DNA from: Bradyrhizobium sp. CCBAU 051011
Lineage (GTDB): Bacteria > Pseudomonadota > Alphaproteobacteria > Rhizobiales > Xanthobacteraceae
DNA: 64,000 nucleotides
Direction: 5' to 3'
NCBI RefSeq assembly: GCF_009930815.1
Contig: NZ_CP022222.1
Location: 4,382,501-4,446,500, forward strand
This document shows positions 28,873 through 37,803 of the stretch, one piece after another; position 1 is the stretch's first letter, and each line of letters begins with the position of its first letter. The notes below the pieces were generated by a model, which searched no databases, was not told the origin of the DNA, and was given only the letters and a program-made list of their open reading frames with translations. The position numbers were made by a program, and so were the translations under genes.

Positions 28873-30539
28873 GGGAAGGGGGCTGGATCGCCGGAACCAC
28901 CATTGTGGTCCTTGTCATCGGGCTTGCCGTGGCCGTGTACGATCGCTCCTCGGCCGAACGCGCCGGTCGCGAAGCCGAGGCGCTCAGGCGAAGCGAGGAG
29001 AAGTTCCGCCTGCTGGTGGAAGGGGTGGCCGATCACGCCATCTTCATGCTCGACCCCGAGGGCCGGGTGGCGAACTGGAATCTCGGCGCTATCAGGCTGA
29101 TCGGCTACGGCGAGGAAATCGTCGGGACGCACTACGCCATCCTTCACACCGACGAGGACCGCGACGCCGGCATTCCGGAGGAAGTGCTTCTGGAAGCCAA
29201 GCGGGAAGGCAAGTCGGCAGGCGAAGGGTGGCGCGTCCGCAAGGACGGCAGCCGCTTCTGGGCCGAAGCGACCATACGCGTGGTGCAAAACGAGCGGGGC
29301 GAGGCCATCGGCTTTGCCAAGATTGTGCGGGACGTGACGGAACGCCGCCTGGCCCAGGAAGCGCTGGAGCGCACCCGTGACGCGCTGGCGGTATCGCAGA
29401 AGATGGAGACTGTCGGGCAGCTTACCGGCGGTGTCGCGCACGACTTCAACAACATACTCGCGGTGATTCTGGGCAGCCTCGAACTCGCGAAGAAGCGTCT
29501 CCAGCCGGAAGATCCGAGGATTCACCGGCTCCTCGACAACGCGATCCATGGTGCGCTCCGGGGGGCGTCGCTGACCCAGCGCATGCTGGCCTTCGCGCGC
29601 AAGCAGGACCTCAAGCCCGTCGTCGTGGATGTGCCGGAACTGGTCCGCGGAATGTCCGCGCTGCTGAAGTTTAATCCAGCGATCCGGGTCGAGACCCGTT
29701 TTCCGATCGAGCTCGCGAAGGTGAAGGTTGATGCCAACCAGCTCGAGCTCGCGATCCTCAACCTCGCCGTCAATGCGCGCGATGCGATGACGGCGAGCGG
29801 CGGGACCATCAGCATCGCCGCGCGCGAAGAGCAGGCCATCGATGGCCTTGCCGAGGGACGATACGTCGCGCTTTCGGTAAGCGATACCGGATCTGGCATG
29901 GACGAAAAGACGTTGAAGCATGCGCAGGAGCCGTTCTTTACGACCAAGGGGGTGGGCAAGGGAACCGGTCTCGGCCTCTCGATGGTAAAGGGGTTGGCTG
30001 AACAGTCCGGAGGCGTGCTGATGCTGAAGAGCCGCATCGGCGAAGGGACCACGGCCGAGATCTGGCTGCCGGCCTCGCAGGACGACAATGTGCCCGAGCC
30101 CCATGCGGCGGAGCCGTCACGCTCCGCGCCCCGTAGCAATCGACCCGTCTCCGTGCTGGTGGTCGACGATGACCTTCTCGTCCTCGACAGTATCGCTGCA
30201 ATGCTCGATGATCTCGGCCACGCCGTGGTCGAGGCGCGCTCCGGCGAAGAGGCCGTCCAGCTTTTGCGCCGAATGCCGAAGATTGACATTGTGGTGACAG
30301 ACTACGCCATGCCGGGGATGAACGGGCTGCAGCTTGCCGAGACGGTGGCCGCCGAGCATCCCGGCACGCCGGTGGTGCTCTGCACCGGATATGCCGAGCT
30401 GCCCGGCTCCGCGCAGCCTGATTTGCCGCGCATTTCGAAGCCGTTCGACCAGGCGGCGCTGGTGGCCGCCATGGAGGAAGTGATGCGCGCGCGGGCAGAT
30501 GCGCGCTCGGTTTTGCCCTTGCGCCCGAAGCGAGCCTGA
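28866..30539 (+). CDS. Hybrid sensor histidine kinase, 5'-truncated at the junction
   Basis: A 557-residue open frame from TTG 28866. It begins in the middle of a protein: one helix (TTIVVLVIGLAVAVY), then PAS (about residues 40-155, EEKFRLLVEGVADHAIFML), a dimerisation helix with the phospho-acceptor His at about 192 (TGGVAHDFNNILAVI), an ATP-binding domain with LNLAVNARDAM, DTGSGMDEKT and GTGLGLSMVK, and a C-terminal receiver domain with phospho-Asp at about 479 (DIVVTDYAMPGMNG) and Lys in ISKPFD. Kinases of this layout usually start with a first membrane helix and a periplasmic sensor region, which are missing: the frame starts inside the acyl-CoA synthetase sequence. Whether the TTG is used is unknown. 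Confidence 0.8.
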   Translation: MRREGGWIAGTTIVVLVIGLAVAVYDRSSAERAGREAEALRRSEEKFRLLVEGVADHAIFMLDPEGRVANWNLGAIRLIGYGEEIVGTHYAILHTDEDRDAGIPEEVLLEAKREGKSAGEGWRVRKDGSRFWAEATIRVVQNERGEAIGFAKIVRDVTERRLAQEALERTRDALAVSQKMETVGQLTGGVAHDFNNILAVILGSLELAKKRLQPEDPRIHRLLDNAIHGALRGASLTQRMLAFARKQDLKPVVVDVPELVRGMSALLKFNPAIRVETRFPIELAKVKVDANQLELAILNLAVNARDAMTASGGTISIAAREEQAIDGLAEGRYVALSVSDTGSGMDEKTLKHAQEPFFTTKGVGKGTGLGLSMVKGLAEQSGGVLMLKSRIGEGTTAEIWLPASQDDNVPEPHAAEPSRSAPRSNRPVSVLVVDDDLLVLDSIAAMLDDLGHAVVEARSGEEAVQLLRRMPKIDIVVTDYAMPGMNGLQLAETVAAEHPGTPVVLCTGYAELPGSAQPDLPRISKPFDQAALVAAMEEVMRARADARSVLPLRPKRA

Positions 30540-30584
30540 GATTGGTGGATCTCATCGCGTCTCCGGGAGCCACCAGGAGGCCCG

Positions 30585-33500
30585 TCATTCGGCCGCCATC
30601 GGCTTGGCATCGCCGTCGATGGCCGGCTTCTTCTTGCCGAACAGCCAGGCTTGCAGCCTGTCCAGGTAGATGTAGACCACGGGCGTCGTGTAGAGCGTGA
30701 GCATCTGCGACACGACGAGCCCTCCGACGATGGCGTAACCCAGCGGCTGGCGTATCTCTGAGCCCGCGCCGGTGCCGAGCATCATCGGAATGCCGCCGAG
30801 CATGGCTGCCATTGTGGTCATGAGAATGGGACGGAAGCGCATGATGCAGGCGCGATAGATCGCGTCCTCGGCGGACAATCCCTCCCGCTGACCGACATGC
30901 AGGGCGAAATCGACCAGCATGATGCCGTTCTTCTTGACGATGCCGATCAGGAGAATGATGCCGACGATCGCGATCACGCTGAGATCGAGATGGACCGCCA
31001 TCAGCAGCAGCAGCGCACCGAGCCCGGCCGACGGTAGCGTCGAGATGATGGTGATGGGGTGGATCAGGCTCTCATACAGGATGCCCAGGATCAGATAGAT
31101 CACGAACAGCGCGGCCACGATCAGGATCGGCGTGGTCGACAGCGAGTCTCCGAACGCCTGCGCGTTACCCTGGAAACTCGTCTGCAGCGACAGCGGCTTG
31201 CCGAGCTGTTGCTCGATATTCTGGATGGCGCTGGTCGCTTCGCCGATCGCCGTACCCGGCAACAGGTTGAAGGAGATCGTCACCGACGGGAACTGGCCCT
31301 GGTGGTTGACCACGAGCGGGGCGACCTTGACCACGCTGTCGACCAGCGTCGATAGCGGCACTTCCTGTCCGGTAGAGGATTTCACATAGATTCCGGTCAG
31401 CGCCTCTGGCGAGTACTGGAATTTCGGATTGACCTCCATGATCACATGATACTGGTTCAGGGTCGTGTACATGGTCGAGACGATGCGCTGGCCAAAAGCG
31501 TCGTCGAGCGTGTTGTCGATGGTGAAGGGCAGGATGCCGTAGCTCGAGGCCACCTCGCGCTTGATGGCGATGTCGAGCAGGGGACCGGAATTGAGCTGGT
31601 CGGTTGCGACATCGGTGATGCCGGGGATCTTCCTGATCCTGTCGAGGAACAGTGCCGCCCAATGGTTCAGCTCGCCTGGATCGGCATCGCCCAGCGTGTA
31701 CTGATATTGGGTTTTCGAAACCCGGCCGCCGATGGTGATGTCCTGTGCGGCCTGCATATAGAGCGTGACGCCCTGGATGTTCGCCAGGTTCTTCCGCAGC
31801 CGGGCAAGCACCGTTTCCATATTGTCGCGCTGGTTGTAAGGCTTCAGCGCAATGTAGACGCGGCCGTTGTTGATGGTGGTATTGCCGCCGCCGGCGCCAA
31901 TCGCCGAGCCGACGGATGCCACGGCCGGATCCTGCGTAATGGCATTAAGCAGGGCCTGCTGGCGTTCGGCCATCGCAGAATAGGAGATATCCTGCGCGGC
32001 CTCGGACAGGCCGATGATCAGCCCGGTGTCCTGCTGCGGAAAGAAGCCTTTGGGAATGACGACGTAGAGATAGCCGGTCAGGGCGATGGTCGCAAACATT
32101 GTCAACAGCGTGATGAAGCGGTGACGAAGCACGATTCTGAGCCCCGCCTCGTAGATTCCGAGGAGTGAGTTGAAGCCGCCTTCGAGGATGCGGAACAGCC
32201 TCCCATGCGTCCTGCTTTCCGGCTTGAGCAGCCGCGCGCACATCATGGGCGTCAAGGTCAGCGAGATAAGAAGCGACAGAACAAGGGCGACGCTGACGGT
32301 GACGGCGAATTCGCGGAACAAAAGCCCGACATATCCGCCCATCAGGAACAGCGGAATGAACACGGCGATCAGCGACAGCGTGATCGACATGATGGTGAAG
32401 CCGATTTCGCCAGCGCCCTTCAGCGCGGCCTCGAACGCCGTGGCGCCGCCCTCCATGTGGCGCACGATGTTCTCGATCACGACCACGGCGTCGTCGACCA
32501 CGAAGCCCACGGCGATCGACAGCGCCATCAGCGACAAATTGTCGAGGCTGTAGCCGAGCTCGTAGAGGACGGCGAGGGTGCCGATCAGCGACAGTGGAAC
32601 GGTGACCGCCGGGATGACCGTCGCCCAGAAGTTTCTCAAGAAGACGAAGATCACCATCACGACAAGCGCGACCGTCAGCAGCAGCGTGAACTGAACGTCG
32701 TGGATGGAGGCGCGAACCGTGTCGGTGCGGTCGGAGATAACGTTGACCTTAACCGCGGGCGGAATCGAGGCCTGCAGCACCGGCATCATCGCCTTGATCC
32801 GGTCGACGGTATCAATGACGTTGGCGCCGGGCTGGCGCTGGATCGCCAGGATGACGGCGCGCCGGTTGTTGTACCAGCCGGCGATCAGGTCGTTCTCCGG
32901 CGCGCTGACGGCGCGGCCGACGTCGCGGATGCGGACCGGCGAGCCGTTGCGGTAGGCGATGACGAGATTGGCGTAATCGTCCGCCTTCAGGAGTTGGTCG
33001 TTGGTGTTCAACGTGAAGGTCTGGCTCGGGCTGTTCAGCGTGCCCTTCGGCATGTCGACATTGGCCTGGCCGAGCGCGGTGCGGACGTCCTCGAGATTGA
33101 TGCCGCGCGCGGCAAGCGCCTGCGGGTCGAGCTGTACGCGCACGGCGGGCTTCTGCTGGCCGCCGATGCCGACAAGGCCGACGCCCGGTATCTGCGAGAT
33201 TTTCTGCAGCAGGATGTTTTCCGCATAGGCATCCACCGTGGTCAGCGGCAGACTGTCCGAGGTTAGACCGAGCACCAGGATCGGCGTATCGGCCGGATTG
33301 ACCTTGCGGATCGTCGGCGGATAGGGAATGCCGGGCGGCAGGAACGGAGACGCGGCGTTGATCGCCGACAGTGTATCGCTGACTGTCCCGTCGATCTGGC
33401 GGTTCAGATCGAACTGCAGCGTGATCTGGGTGAAACCGAGCGCGCTCGCCGACGTCATCTGGGTAAGACCCGGAATCTGCCCGAACTGGAGCTCGAGCGG

Positions 33501-33695
33501 CGTCGCCACCGACGCTGCCATGGTCTGGGGATCGGCGCCCGGTAGCTGCGCGGTGACCTGAAGCGTCGGATAGTTGACGTTCGGCAAGGCCGCGACCGGC
33601 AGCAGCGGGTAGGCGACGAGGCCGCCGACCAACAGGCCTACCATCAGTAGCGCCGTCGCGATCGGTCGCTGAATGAACGGTGCGGAAATGTTCAT
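30585..33695 (-). CDS. RND multidrug efflux permease, MdtB/MdtC type
   Basis: A 1036-residue inner-membrane drug/proton antiporter. N-terminus ISAPFIQRPIATALLMVGL, VAALPNVNYPTLQV and PGADPQTMAASVATPLE are classical for the MdtBC/NFE-like branch. The proton-relay motif in TM4 is intact (SIAVGFVVDDAVVVIEN), as is the C-terminal region (GIVKKNGIMLVDFAL, MRFRPILMTTMAAMLGG). It overlaps the adaptor gene upstream by four bases (ATGA), so both are translated from one message. The substrate range is unknown; relatives export detergents, bile salts or plant compounds. No outer-membrane channel is encoded beside it, so a TolC-like protein encoded elsewhere is expected. Confidence 0.92.
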   Translation of the reverse strand: MNISAPFIQRPIATALLMVGLLVGGLVAYPLLPVAALPNVNYPTLQVTAQLPGADPQTMAASVATPLELQFGQIPGLTQMTSASALGFTQITLQFDLNRQIDGTVSDTLSAINAASPFLPPGIPYPPTIRKVNPADTPILVLGLTSDSLPLTTVDAYAENILLQKISQIPGVGLVGIGGQQKPAVRVQLDPQALAARGINLEDVRTALGQANVDMPKGTLNSPSQTFTLNTNDQLLKADDYANLVIAYRNGSPVRIRDVGRAVSAPENDLIAGWYNNRRAVILAIQRQPGANVIDTVDRIKAMMPVLQASIPPAVKVNVISDRTDTVRASIHDVQFTLLLTVALVVMVIFVFLRNFWATVIPAVTVPLSLIGTLAVLYELGYSLDNLSLMALSIAVGFVVDDAVVVIENIVRHMEGGATAFEAALKGAGEIGFTIMSITLSLIAVFIPLFLMGGYVGLLFREFAVTVSVALVLSLLISLTLTPMMCARLLKPESRTHGRLFRILEGGFNSLLGIYEAGLRIVLRHRFITLLTMFATIALTGYLYVVIPKGFFPQQDTGLIIGLSEAAQDISYSAMAERQQALLNAITQDPAVASVGSAIGAGGGNTTINNGRVYIALKPYNQRDNMETVLARLRKNLANIQGVTLYMQAAQDITIGGRVSKTQYQYTLGDADPGELNHWAALFLDRIRKIPGITDVATDQLNSGPLLDIAIKREVASSYGILPFTIDNTLDDAFGQRIVSTMYTTLNQYHVIMEVNPKFQYSPEALTGIYVKSSTGQEVPLSTLVDSVVKVAPLVVNHQGQFPSVTISFNLLPGTAIGEATSAIQNIEQQLGKPLSLQTSFQGNAQAFGDSLSTTPILIVAALFVIYLILGILYESLIHPITIISTLPSAGLGALLLLMAVHLDLSVIAIVGIILLIGIVKKNGIMLVDFALHVGQREGLSAEDAIYRACIMRFRPILMTTMAAMLGGIPMMLGTGAGSEIRQPLGYAIVGGLVVSQMLTLYTTPVVYIYLDRLQAWLFGKKKPAIDGDAKPMAAE

Positions 33696-34864
33696 GGGAT
33701 CACCGCCTGTTGTGCTTGCTGCGTTGCCGCTTCCTCGGCCGCTTCGCCGTGCAGGATCGTGACATGCGTGCCCGGCTGCAGCCGGTATTGTCCGTCGACC
33801 ACGACCTGCTCGCCGGCCTTCAGGCCGGAATCGATCAGCGCTTCACCGTCGGTGATCTGCGCGACCTTGAGCGGCCGCATCGCCACGGTGTCGTCCGGCT
33901 GGATGACATAGGCATAGGCGCCGTTCGGCCCCTGCTGCACGACGTTGGCGGGAACGGTGAGGCCGTTGTGCCGGGTCGTGACGAGCAGCCGCGCGTTCAC
34001 CAATTCACCGGGCCACAATTGGCGCGATCTGTTGGGAAAGTTGGCCTTCAGCTGGATCGAGCCGGTGGTCTGCAGGATCTCATTGTTGACCAGTGCGAGT
34101 TTTCCCTCGCCGAGCTGCAGCGAATTGTTCTGATCATAGGCAAGGACGGGCAGCGGCGTCTTGCTGGCCTGCTGCTGTCGCTGGATCTGCGGCAGCACGC
34201 CCTCCGGCAGGGTGAAGATCAGCGAGATGGGATCGAGCTGCGTCACCACGACGAGGCCGTTGGCCGTCGTCGGGCTGATGATGTTGCCGACGTCGATCTG
34301 GCGGATCCCGACCACGCCGTCGATCGGCGAGGTCAGCCGCGTGTAGCTGAGCTGCACCTTGGCGGCTTCGATCAGCGCCTGGTCGGTCTTGAGCGCGGCC
34401 TCCAACTGGCCGACCTGCGCCTTCTGGGTCTCGATCAGTTGCGGCGTGGCCCAGCCCTTGTCGCCAAGCTGGTTGTAACGCGCGAGATTGGCGCGGGCAT
34501 TGGTGAGCTGGGCCTGGTCGCGCTCCAGGTTGCCTTCGAACTGGTCGATCTGGGCCTGATAGGGACGCGGGTCGATTTGCGCGAGCAGGTCGCCGGCATG
34601 AACCGTCTGTCCTTCGGTGAAGTTGATGCTGATGAGCTGACCTTGGATCTGGGCCCGTACGACATCGGTATTGTAGGCAATCACGGTGCCGACACCGTTC
34701 TGGTAGATCGGCACGTCATGCTGCGCGACCACGCCGGCCACGACCGGGACCGGAGCTGGCGGCGCGGCCGCGGCGGCTTTGAACGCATGGGCGTGCGTCA
34801 GGTAGAGAAGGCCGCTGGCGGCGGCGCCTAACAAGATGGCGGATACTGCGACTCTCTTTTTCAT
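33692..34864 (-). CDS. RND periplasmic adaptor (membrane fusion protein), MdtA type
   Basis: A 390-residue adaptor partnered with the permease it overlaps. N-terminal anchor AVSAILLGAAASGLLYLTHAHA; lipoyl half-motifs VRAQIQGQLISINFTEGQTV and DGVVGIRQIDVGNIIS; a helical hairpin (about 105-185); beta-barrel (ISLIFTLPEGVLP) and membrane-proximal parts (LTVPANVVQQGPNGAYAYVI, GLKAGEQVVVDGQYRLQPG). Length and order are those of MdtA/AcrA. It bridges the RND pump and an outer-membrane channel in the periplasm. It is the first gene of this minus-strand pair; the gene next upstream encodes a small secreted protein on the same strand, 27 bases away. Confidence 0.92.
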   Translation of the reverse strand: MKKRVAVSAILLGAAASGLLYLTHAHAFKAAAAAPPAPVPVVAGVVAQHDVPIYQNGVGTVIAYNTDVVRAQIQGQLISINFTEGQTVHAGDLLAQIDPRPYQAQIDQFEGNLERDQAQLTNARANLARYNQLGDKGWATPQLIETQKAQVGQLEAALKTDQALIEAAKVQLSYTRLTSPIDGVVGIRQIDVGNIISPTTANGLVVVTQLDPISLIFTLPEGVLPQIQRQQQASKTPLPVLAYDQNNSLQLGEGKLALVNNEILQTTGSIQLKANFPNRSRQLWPGELVNARLLVTTRHNGLTVPANVVQQGPNGAYAYVIQPDDTVAMRPLKVAQITDGEALIDSGLKAGEQVVVDGQYRLQPGTHVTILHGEAAEEAATQQAQQAVIP

Positions 34865-34891
34865 GGCTGCTTCTCGCGAGTGGGTTTCCGA

Positions 34892-35620
34892 TCAACGGAA
34901 CATCGTGGCGGCGGCTGAGAGGCCCGGTACCGTGTTTGGCGCCCCTGTGATGTTCGGTATTCCCGTGACATCGGTGGGCGCGGCGACGGCTGTCGTGTTC
35001 GGGGCCGGAAGCGTGACGGCGGGCACCGTCGGGATCGCTGGCGCGATAGTGCTGACGGTGGGCGCAACGGCGATGGTCGGTACCACGGCTGCGGAGCTAA
35101 TCCCGAGATTGCCGATCTCCGTCGAGCCCATTGGAATGCCGGTTCGCATCACGCCGCCCGGCGCCACCGGAGAGGTCGGCATCGATGATGCGGCAAGGTT
35201 GCCCGATCCCCCGCCGCACATGCTCGACATCCCGGACGTTTCGATCAGAGCCGATGTCGGCGGAATGCCTGACGACGAAATGGTGGACATCGTGCTCTGC
35301 GGCATAACCGTTCCGACCGCCACGCCGCCACCATCGAAGGTCGCTGCCGATCCGAACATCGTCGACGGGGCCGTGCCGATGGTCGAGCACACGGTGCTGC
35401 CGATTGCGCCGGTCGACGAGATCGGCATGGGACTTACGCCGGGTGACGCGATTTCCGTCGCGCCAAACGGGATGCCGGTGCCGCCGACCGGCGCGCTCGG
35501 CACCATGCCGAGCGGAGAAGTCGACGCGAGCGAAGGCGTCGGCATCACCGCCGCCTGCTGGGCAAAGGCCTGGCCGCACAGCAAGGTCGAGGCTGCCGTG
35601 ATCATCAGGAAGCGTTTCAT
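34892..35620 (-). CDS. Exported low-complexity protein with tandem motif
   Basis: A 242-residue protein with a good ribosome site (GGAGAG before ATG 35620) and a clean signal peptide (FLMITAASTLLCGQAFA). The mature chain is poor in charged residues and rich in Ala, Thr, Ser, Pro, Gly and Val. It repeats a short unit twice: GTGIPFGATEIASPGVSP near residue 48 and RTGIPMGSTEIGNLGISS near residue 160. Low-complexity chains of this kind may be surface or periplasmic fillers; no enzyme motif exists. It lies 27 bases upstream of the MdtA-like gene on the same strand and may be transcribed with the pump. A longer frame on the opposite strand (34836-35786) is an antisense shadow. Confidence 0.7.
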   Translation of the reverse strand: MKRFLMITAASTLLCGQAFAQQAAVMPTPSLASTSPLGMVPSAPVGGTGIPFGATEIASPGVSPMPISSTGAIGSTVCSTIGTAPSTMFGSAATFDGGGVAVGTVMPQSTMSTISSSGIPPTSALIETSGMSSMCGGGSGNLAASSMPTSPVAPGGVMRTGIPMGSTEIGNLGISSAAVVPTIAVAPTVSTIAPAIPTVPAVTLPAPNTTAVAAPTDVTGIPNITGAPNTVPGLSAAATMFR

Positions 35621-35782
35621 GTTGCTCTCCGGTGCCGTTCGATCGGCACGACAAACGCGTGGCGCAAAGTTGTGGGGCTATAAAGTTGTGGGGCTATTGG
35701 GAAGCCGGTCCGGAGGACGCCAGGAGGACCGGAAAACGTCCTCCGAACCGACAGCCCGCGCGCGGGGGCCTGCGCGGCGGGA

Positions 35783-36154
35783 TTAACTGCAACTCAGCGG
35801 CAAGGGGCTGTTGGGATGCAGGACGTACCAGTCGTAGCAATCGGGATAACCGTAATAGTAGCCGTAGCCCGGTCCGTATCGGTCGAAGCGATGGAAGGCG
35901 TGCTGGTGCAGCCCGAAGCCATGCGCGCCGATGTGACCGACGCTGCCGATGTGGCCATCGCCGAGGCCGCCCAGATGTTCGCCGCCCATGCCGCCGATAT
36001 GGGCGCCGCCACCAAAGCCGCCAATGTGACCGCCGCCGCCGCCGAAACCTCCGCCATGACCGCCGCCACCACCGCCACCGCGGGCCTCAGCCGCGCCGGT
36101 CACCAGGCTGGAAGCAAGCAGAGCTGTTGCCAGTATCGTGATCATCCGTTTCAT
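35783..36154 (-). CDS. Exported glycine/histidine-rich protein
   Basis: A 123-residue protein with signal peptide MITILATALLASSLVTGAA. After [11 protein letters not shown] the chain consists of GGGHIGGFGGGAHIGG-type repeats with periodic His, then a C-terminal part rich in Tyr, Phe and His (HRFDRYGPGYGYYYGYPDCYDWYV) with two cysteines. The His/Gly spacing could bind metal, and the aromatic tail recalls small envelope-associated proteins of Bradyrhizobium. No known catalytic motif. AGGAGT lies upstream of the start (a ribosome site). It sits alone between the low-complexity protein and the small secreted protein at 36412. Confidence 0.72.
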   Translation of the reverse strand: MKRMITILATALLASSLVTGAAEARGGGGGGGHGGGFGGGGGHIGGFGGGAHIGGMGGEHLGGLGDGHIGSVGHIGAHGFGLHQHAFHRFDRYGPGYGYYYGYPDCYDWYVLHPNSPLPLSCS

Positions 36155-36340
36155 CGTGACACTCCTTTTCAGTCAGATTGTTCGGCGCCGCGACGCGCGA
36201 GCTTCAGTCGGTCGCGCGGACGAAACGTCGGATGAGTGACAGGTAGGTGCGATGCACAAGGCATCCATTAAATTCGGCGTTAGTCACGTTCACGAGCCAG
36301 AGCAGCGCTACGGGCTTCAAAGGCGAACGCCTTTGGCGCA

Positions 36341-36384
36341 CAGCAAAGAAGACGGGCTGGCGGAGGAAATCCCGCCAGCCCGTC
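36341..36384 (-). terminator. Strong hairpin terminator for the 36412-36642 gene
   Basis: Arms GACGGGCTGGCGG (36351-36363) and CCGCCAGCCCGTC (36372-36384) are perfectly complementary over 13 bases around an 8-base loop. Read on the minus strand the hairpin is followed by TTCTTTG, so it can act as an intrinsic terminator just after the stop of the small exported protein. A second small hairpin (AAAGGCG/CGCCTTT, 36319-36334) follows. Confidence 0.7.
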
Positions 36385-36411
36385 AAGTGTCGTCACATCG
36401 CAGCGCGCGGA

Positions 36412-36642
36412 TCAGTAACCCGTGTTGGGCTCACAAGGCGGCACGGTCCACGGTTGAGTGGCATAGGCGCCGACGTCTGGGGCGCGGATGCAGCTATCGC
36501 GATCGGCCGAACGCATGACGGACGCCATATTCGTATTGTCGTTGGTTACGACATGCCGCGAGGTGTGTGTGGCGGCGAGCGCCGGAGTAGCAAAGGTGGC
36601 TGCGGCGAGTAACGCAGCCGACAGGAGTTTCACTTTGCGCAT
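36412..36642 (-). CDS. Small exported protein, unknown function
   Basis: A 76-residue protein starting MRKVKLLSAALLAAATFATPALA, a typical signal peptide with cleavage before ATHTS. The mature part of about 53 residues contains VVTNDNTNMASVMRSADRDSCIRAP and ends PPCEPNTGY; two cysteines may pair. The ATG at 36642 is preceded by TGGAGAA, a fair ribosome site; the frame extends to 36717 without a better start. A strong hairpin terminates it. It belongs to the class of tiny periplasmic proteins common in rhizobia, with no assigned role. Confidence 0.65.
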   Translation of the reverse strand: MRKVKLLSAALLAAATFATPALAATHTSRHVVTNDNTNMASVMRSADRDSCIRAPDVGAYATQPWTVPPCEPNTGY

Positions 36643-37025
36643 GGGTATTCTCCATTCGGTGAGGGGAAGCCGGGCTGGCTTCTTCCTCTGACGTGCGGCT
36701 GGTCCGTCCTCGTCCAAAGGAATATCGCTTCACGCGCTTTCAACTCGGCGTGACGGCAATGCGGGCCACGATTTGCCAAAATCGCGTCGGCCGGATCGGG
36801 CAATGCAGGCCCGCCGGTTCATTAAATTGCTATTTATTGGCGCGACGCGCTGGCGAGGGCTAACTGTCTGGCACGGGCCCGCTGTGCTCGTACCGAGGCG
36901 GCGGAACGGCCGCCGGGCGGATGGCGCCCGCCCGATTCCGGAAGGGATGGCAGCGCCGTCCGGCTCCATGAACGATGCGGCGTGTGAACGTCGCCATTGC
37001 CACCTGACGGCGAGAGGGTATCTTG
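36643..37025. other. Divergent intergenic region upstream of the two-component operon
   Basis: About 380 bases between the minus-strand secreted-protein gene and the response regulator gene. It should hold promoters for both directions. A short A/T-rich part near 36820-36840 stands out. No reading frame of merit, no tRNA, no clear operator repeat was seen. Confidence 0.4.
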
Positions 37026-37724
37026 ATGGCAAATCGGACCGATCAGATGACGAAGGTTCTTCTCATAGAGGATGACGACGAGACGGCCGGGGAAATCACC
37101 GCCGAGCTTGCCGATCGCGGCTTTGAGGTCGAATGGTCGTCCGACGGATTGGACGGTCTTGCCAAGGCGCGCGACTTGCGGCCGGATGCCATGATCGTCG
37201 ACCGCCTGCTGCCGGGGATGGACGGCCTTACCGTCATAGAATCCTTGCGAAAGGATCAGGTGCGCACCCCGGTCCTGGTGCTGAGCGCGCTTGGCGCGGT
37301 CGATGACCGTGTGCGCGGATTGCGGATGGGGGGCGATGACTATCTCACCAAGCCGTTTGCGATCGTCGAATTGGTCGCGCGAATAGAGGCATTGCTGCGT
37401 CGCCCGCCGGAAACGCGCGAGACCAAACTGCGTGTCGGCCAGCTCGAGCTCGACCTGATCGAGCGCACGGCAAAGCGCGGCGAGCGCAAGATCGACCTCT
37501 TGCCGCGCGAGTTTCGCCTGCTCGAATACATGATGCGGCGGAGCGACCAGCTCTTGACGCGTGCGATGCTGCTCGAGGAGGTCTGGAACTACAAATTCGT
37601 TCCGGCCACCAACCTGGTCGACGTCCACATGGGCCGCGTGCGGCACAAGGTCGACGGTCCGGGCGACATCCCGATGATCCACAATGTCCGCGGTGCCGGG
37701 TTCATTCTGCGCGCCGTGCCCTGA
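37026..37724 (+). CDS. Response regulator, OmpR/PhoB family
   Basis: About 232 residues: receiver domain (KVLLIEDDDETAGEIT, phospho-Asp in DAMIVDRLLPGMDG, Thr/Ser in VLVLSALG, Lys in YLTKPF) followed by a winged-helix DNA-binding domain (about 130-232; LDLIERTAKRGERKIDLLPREFRLLEYMM, VWNYKFVPATNLVDVHMGRVRHKV). The ribosome site GAGAGGG (37011-37017) supports ATG 37026; ATG 37047 (MTKVLL) is an internal alternative that gives the usual Asp numbering. It is followed 79 bases later by its sensor kinase, forming a standard pair. It is divergent from the cluster of small secreted proteins and the MdtAB-like pump, which are plausible but unproven targets. Confidence 0.9.
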   Translation: MANRTDQMTKVLLIEDDDETAGEITAELADRGFEVEWSSDGLDGLAKARDLRPDAMIVDRLLPGMDGLTVIESLRKDQVRTPVLVLSALGAVDDRVRGLRMGGDDYLTKPFAIVELVARIEALLRRPPETRETKLRVGQLELDLIERTAKRGERKIDLLPREFRLLEYMMRRSDQLLTRAMLLEEVWNYKFVPATNLVDVHMGRVRHKVDGPGDIPMIHNVRGAGFILRAVP

Positions 37725-37803
37725 CTGATTTTTGGCGACCTTGCCGGATGCCCGCGCCGTCGGGCCGGCAAGGTAATCGGACGGCAGGCTCGGGAAGTTT
37801 CAG

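Noticed and set aside
28873..29380. C-terminal extension of the acyl-CoA synthetase
   Set aside because: After the junction the frame is an Arg/Gly-rich out-of-frame reading of the kinase gene, so it is not part of the enzyme.
28731..30104. A 457-residue minus-strand frame over the hybrid kinase
   Set aside because: The plus frame shows all kinase motifs; the minus one is His/Arg-rich antisense sequence.
33680..34831. A 383-residue plus frame over the MdtA-like gene
   Set aside because: Antisense shadow of a clear adaptor; no motif.
34836..35786. A 316-residue plus-strand frame across the exported low-complexity gene
   Set aside because: It mirrors the minus-strand gene, which has a signal peptide and ribosome site; the plus frame has neither and its composition is an antisense image.
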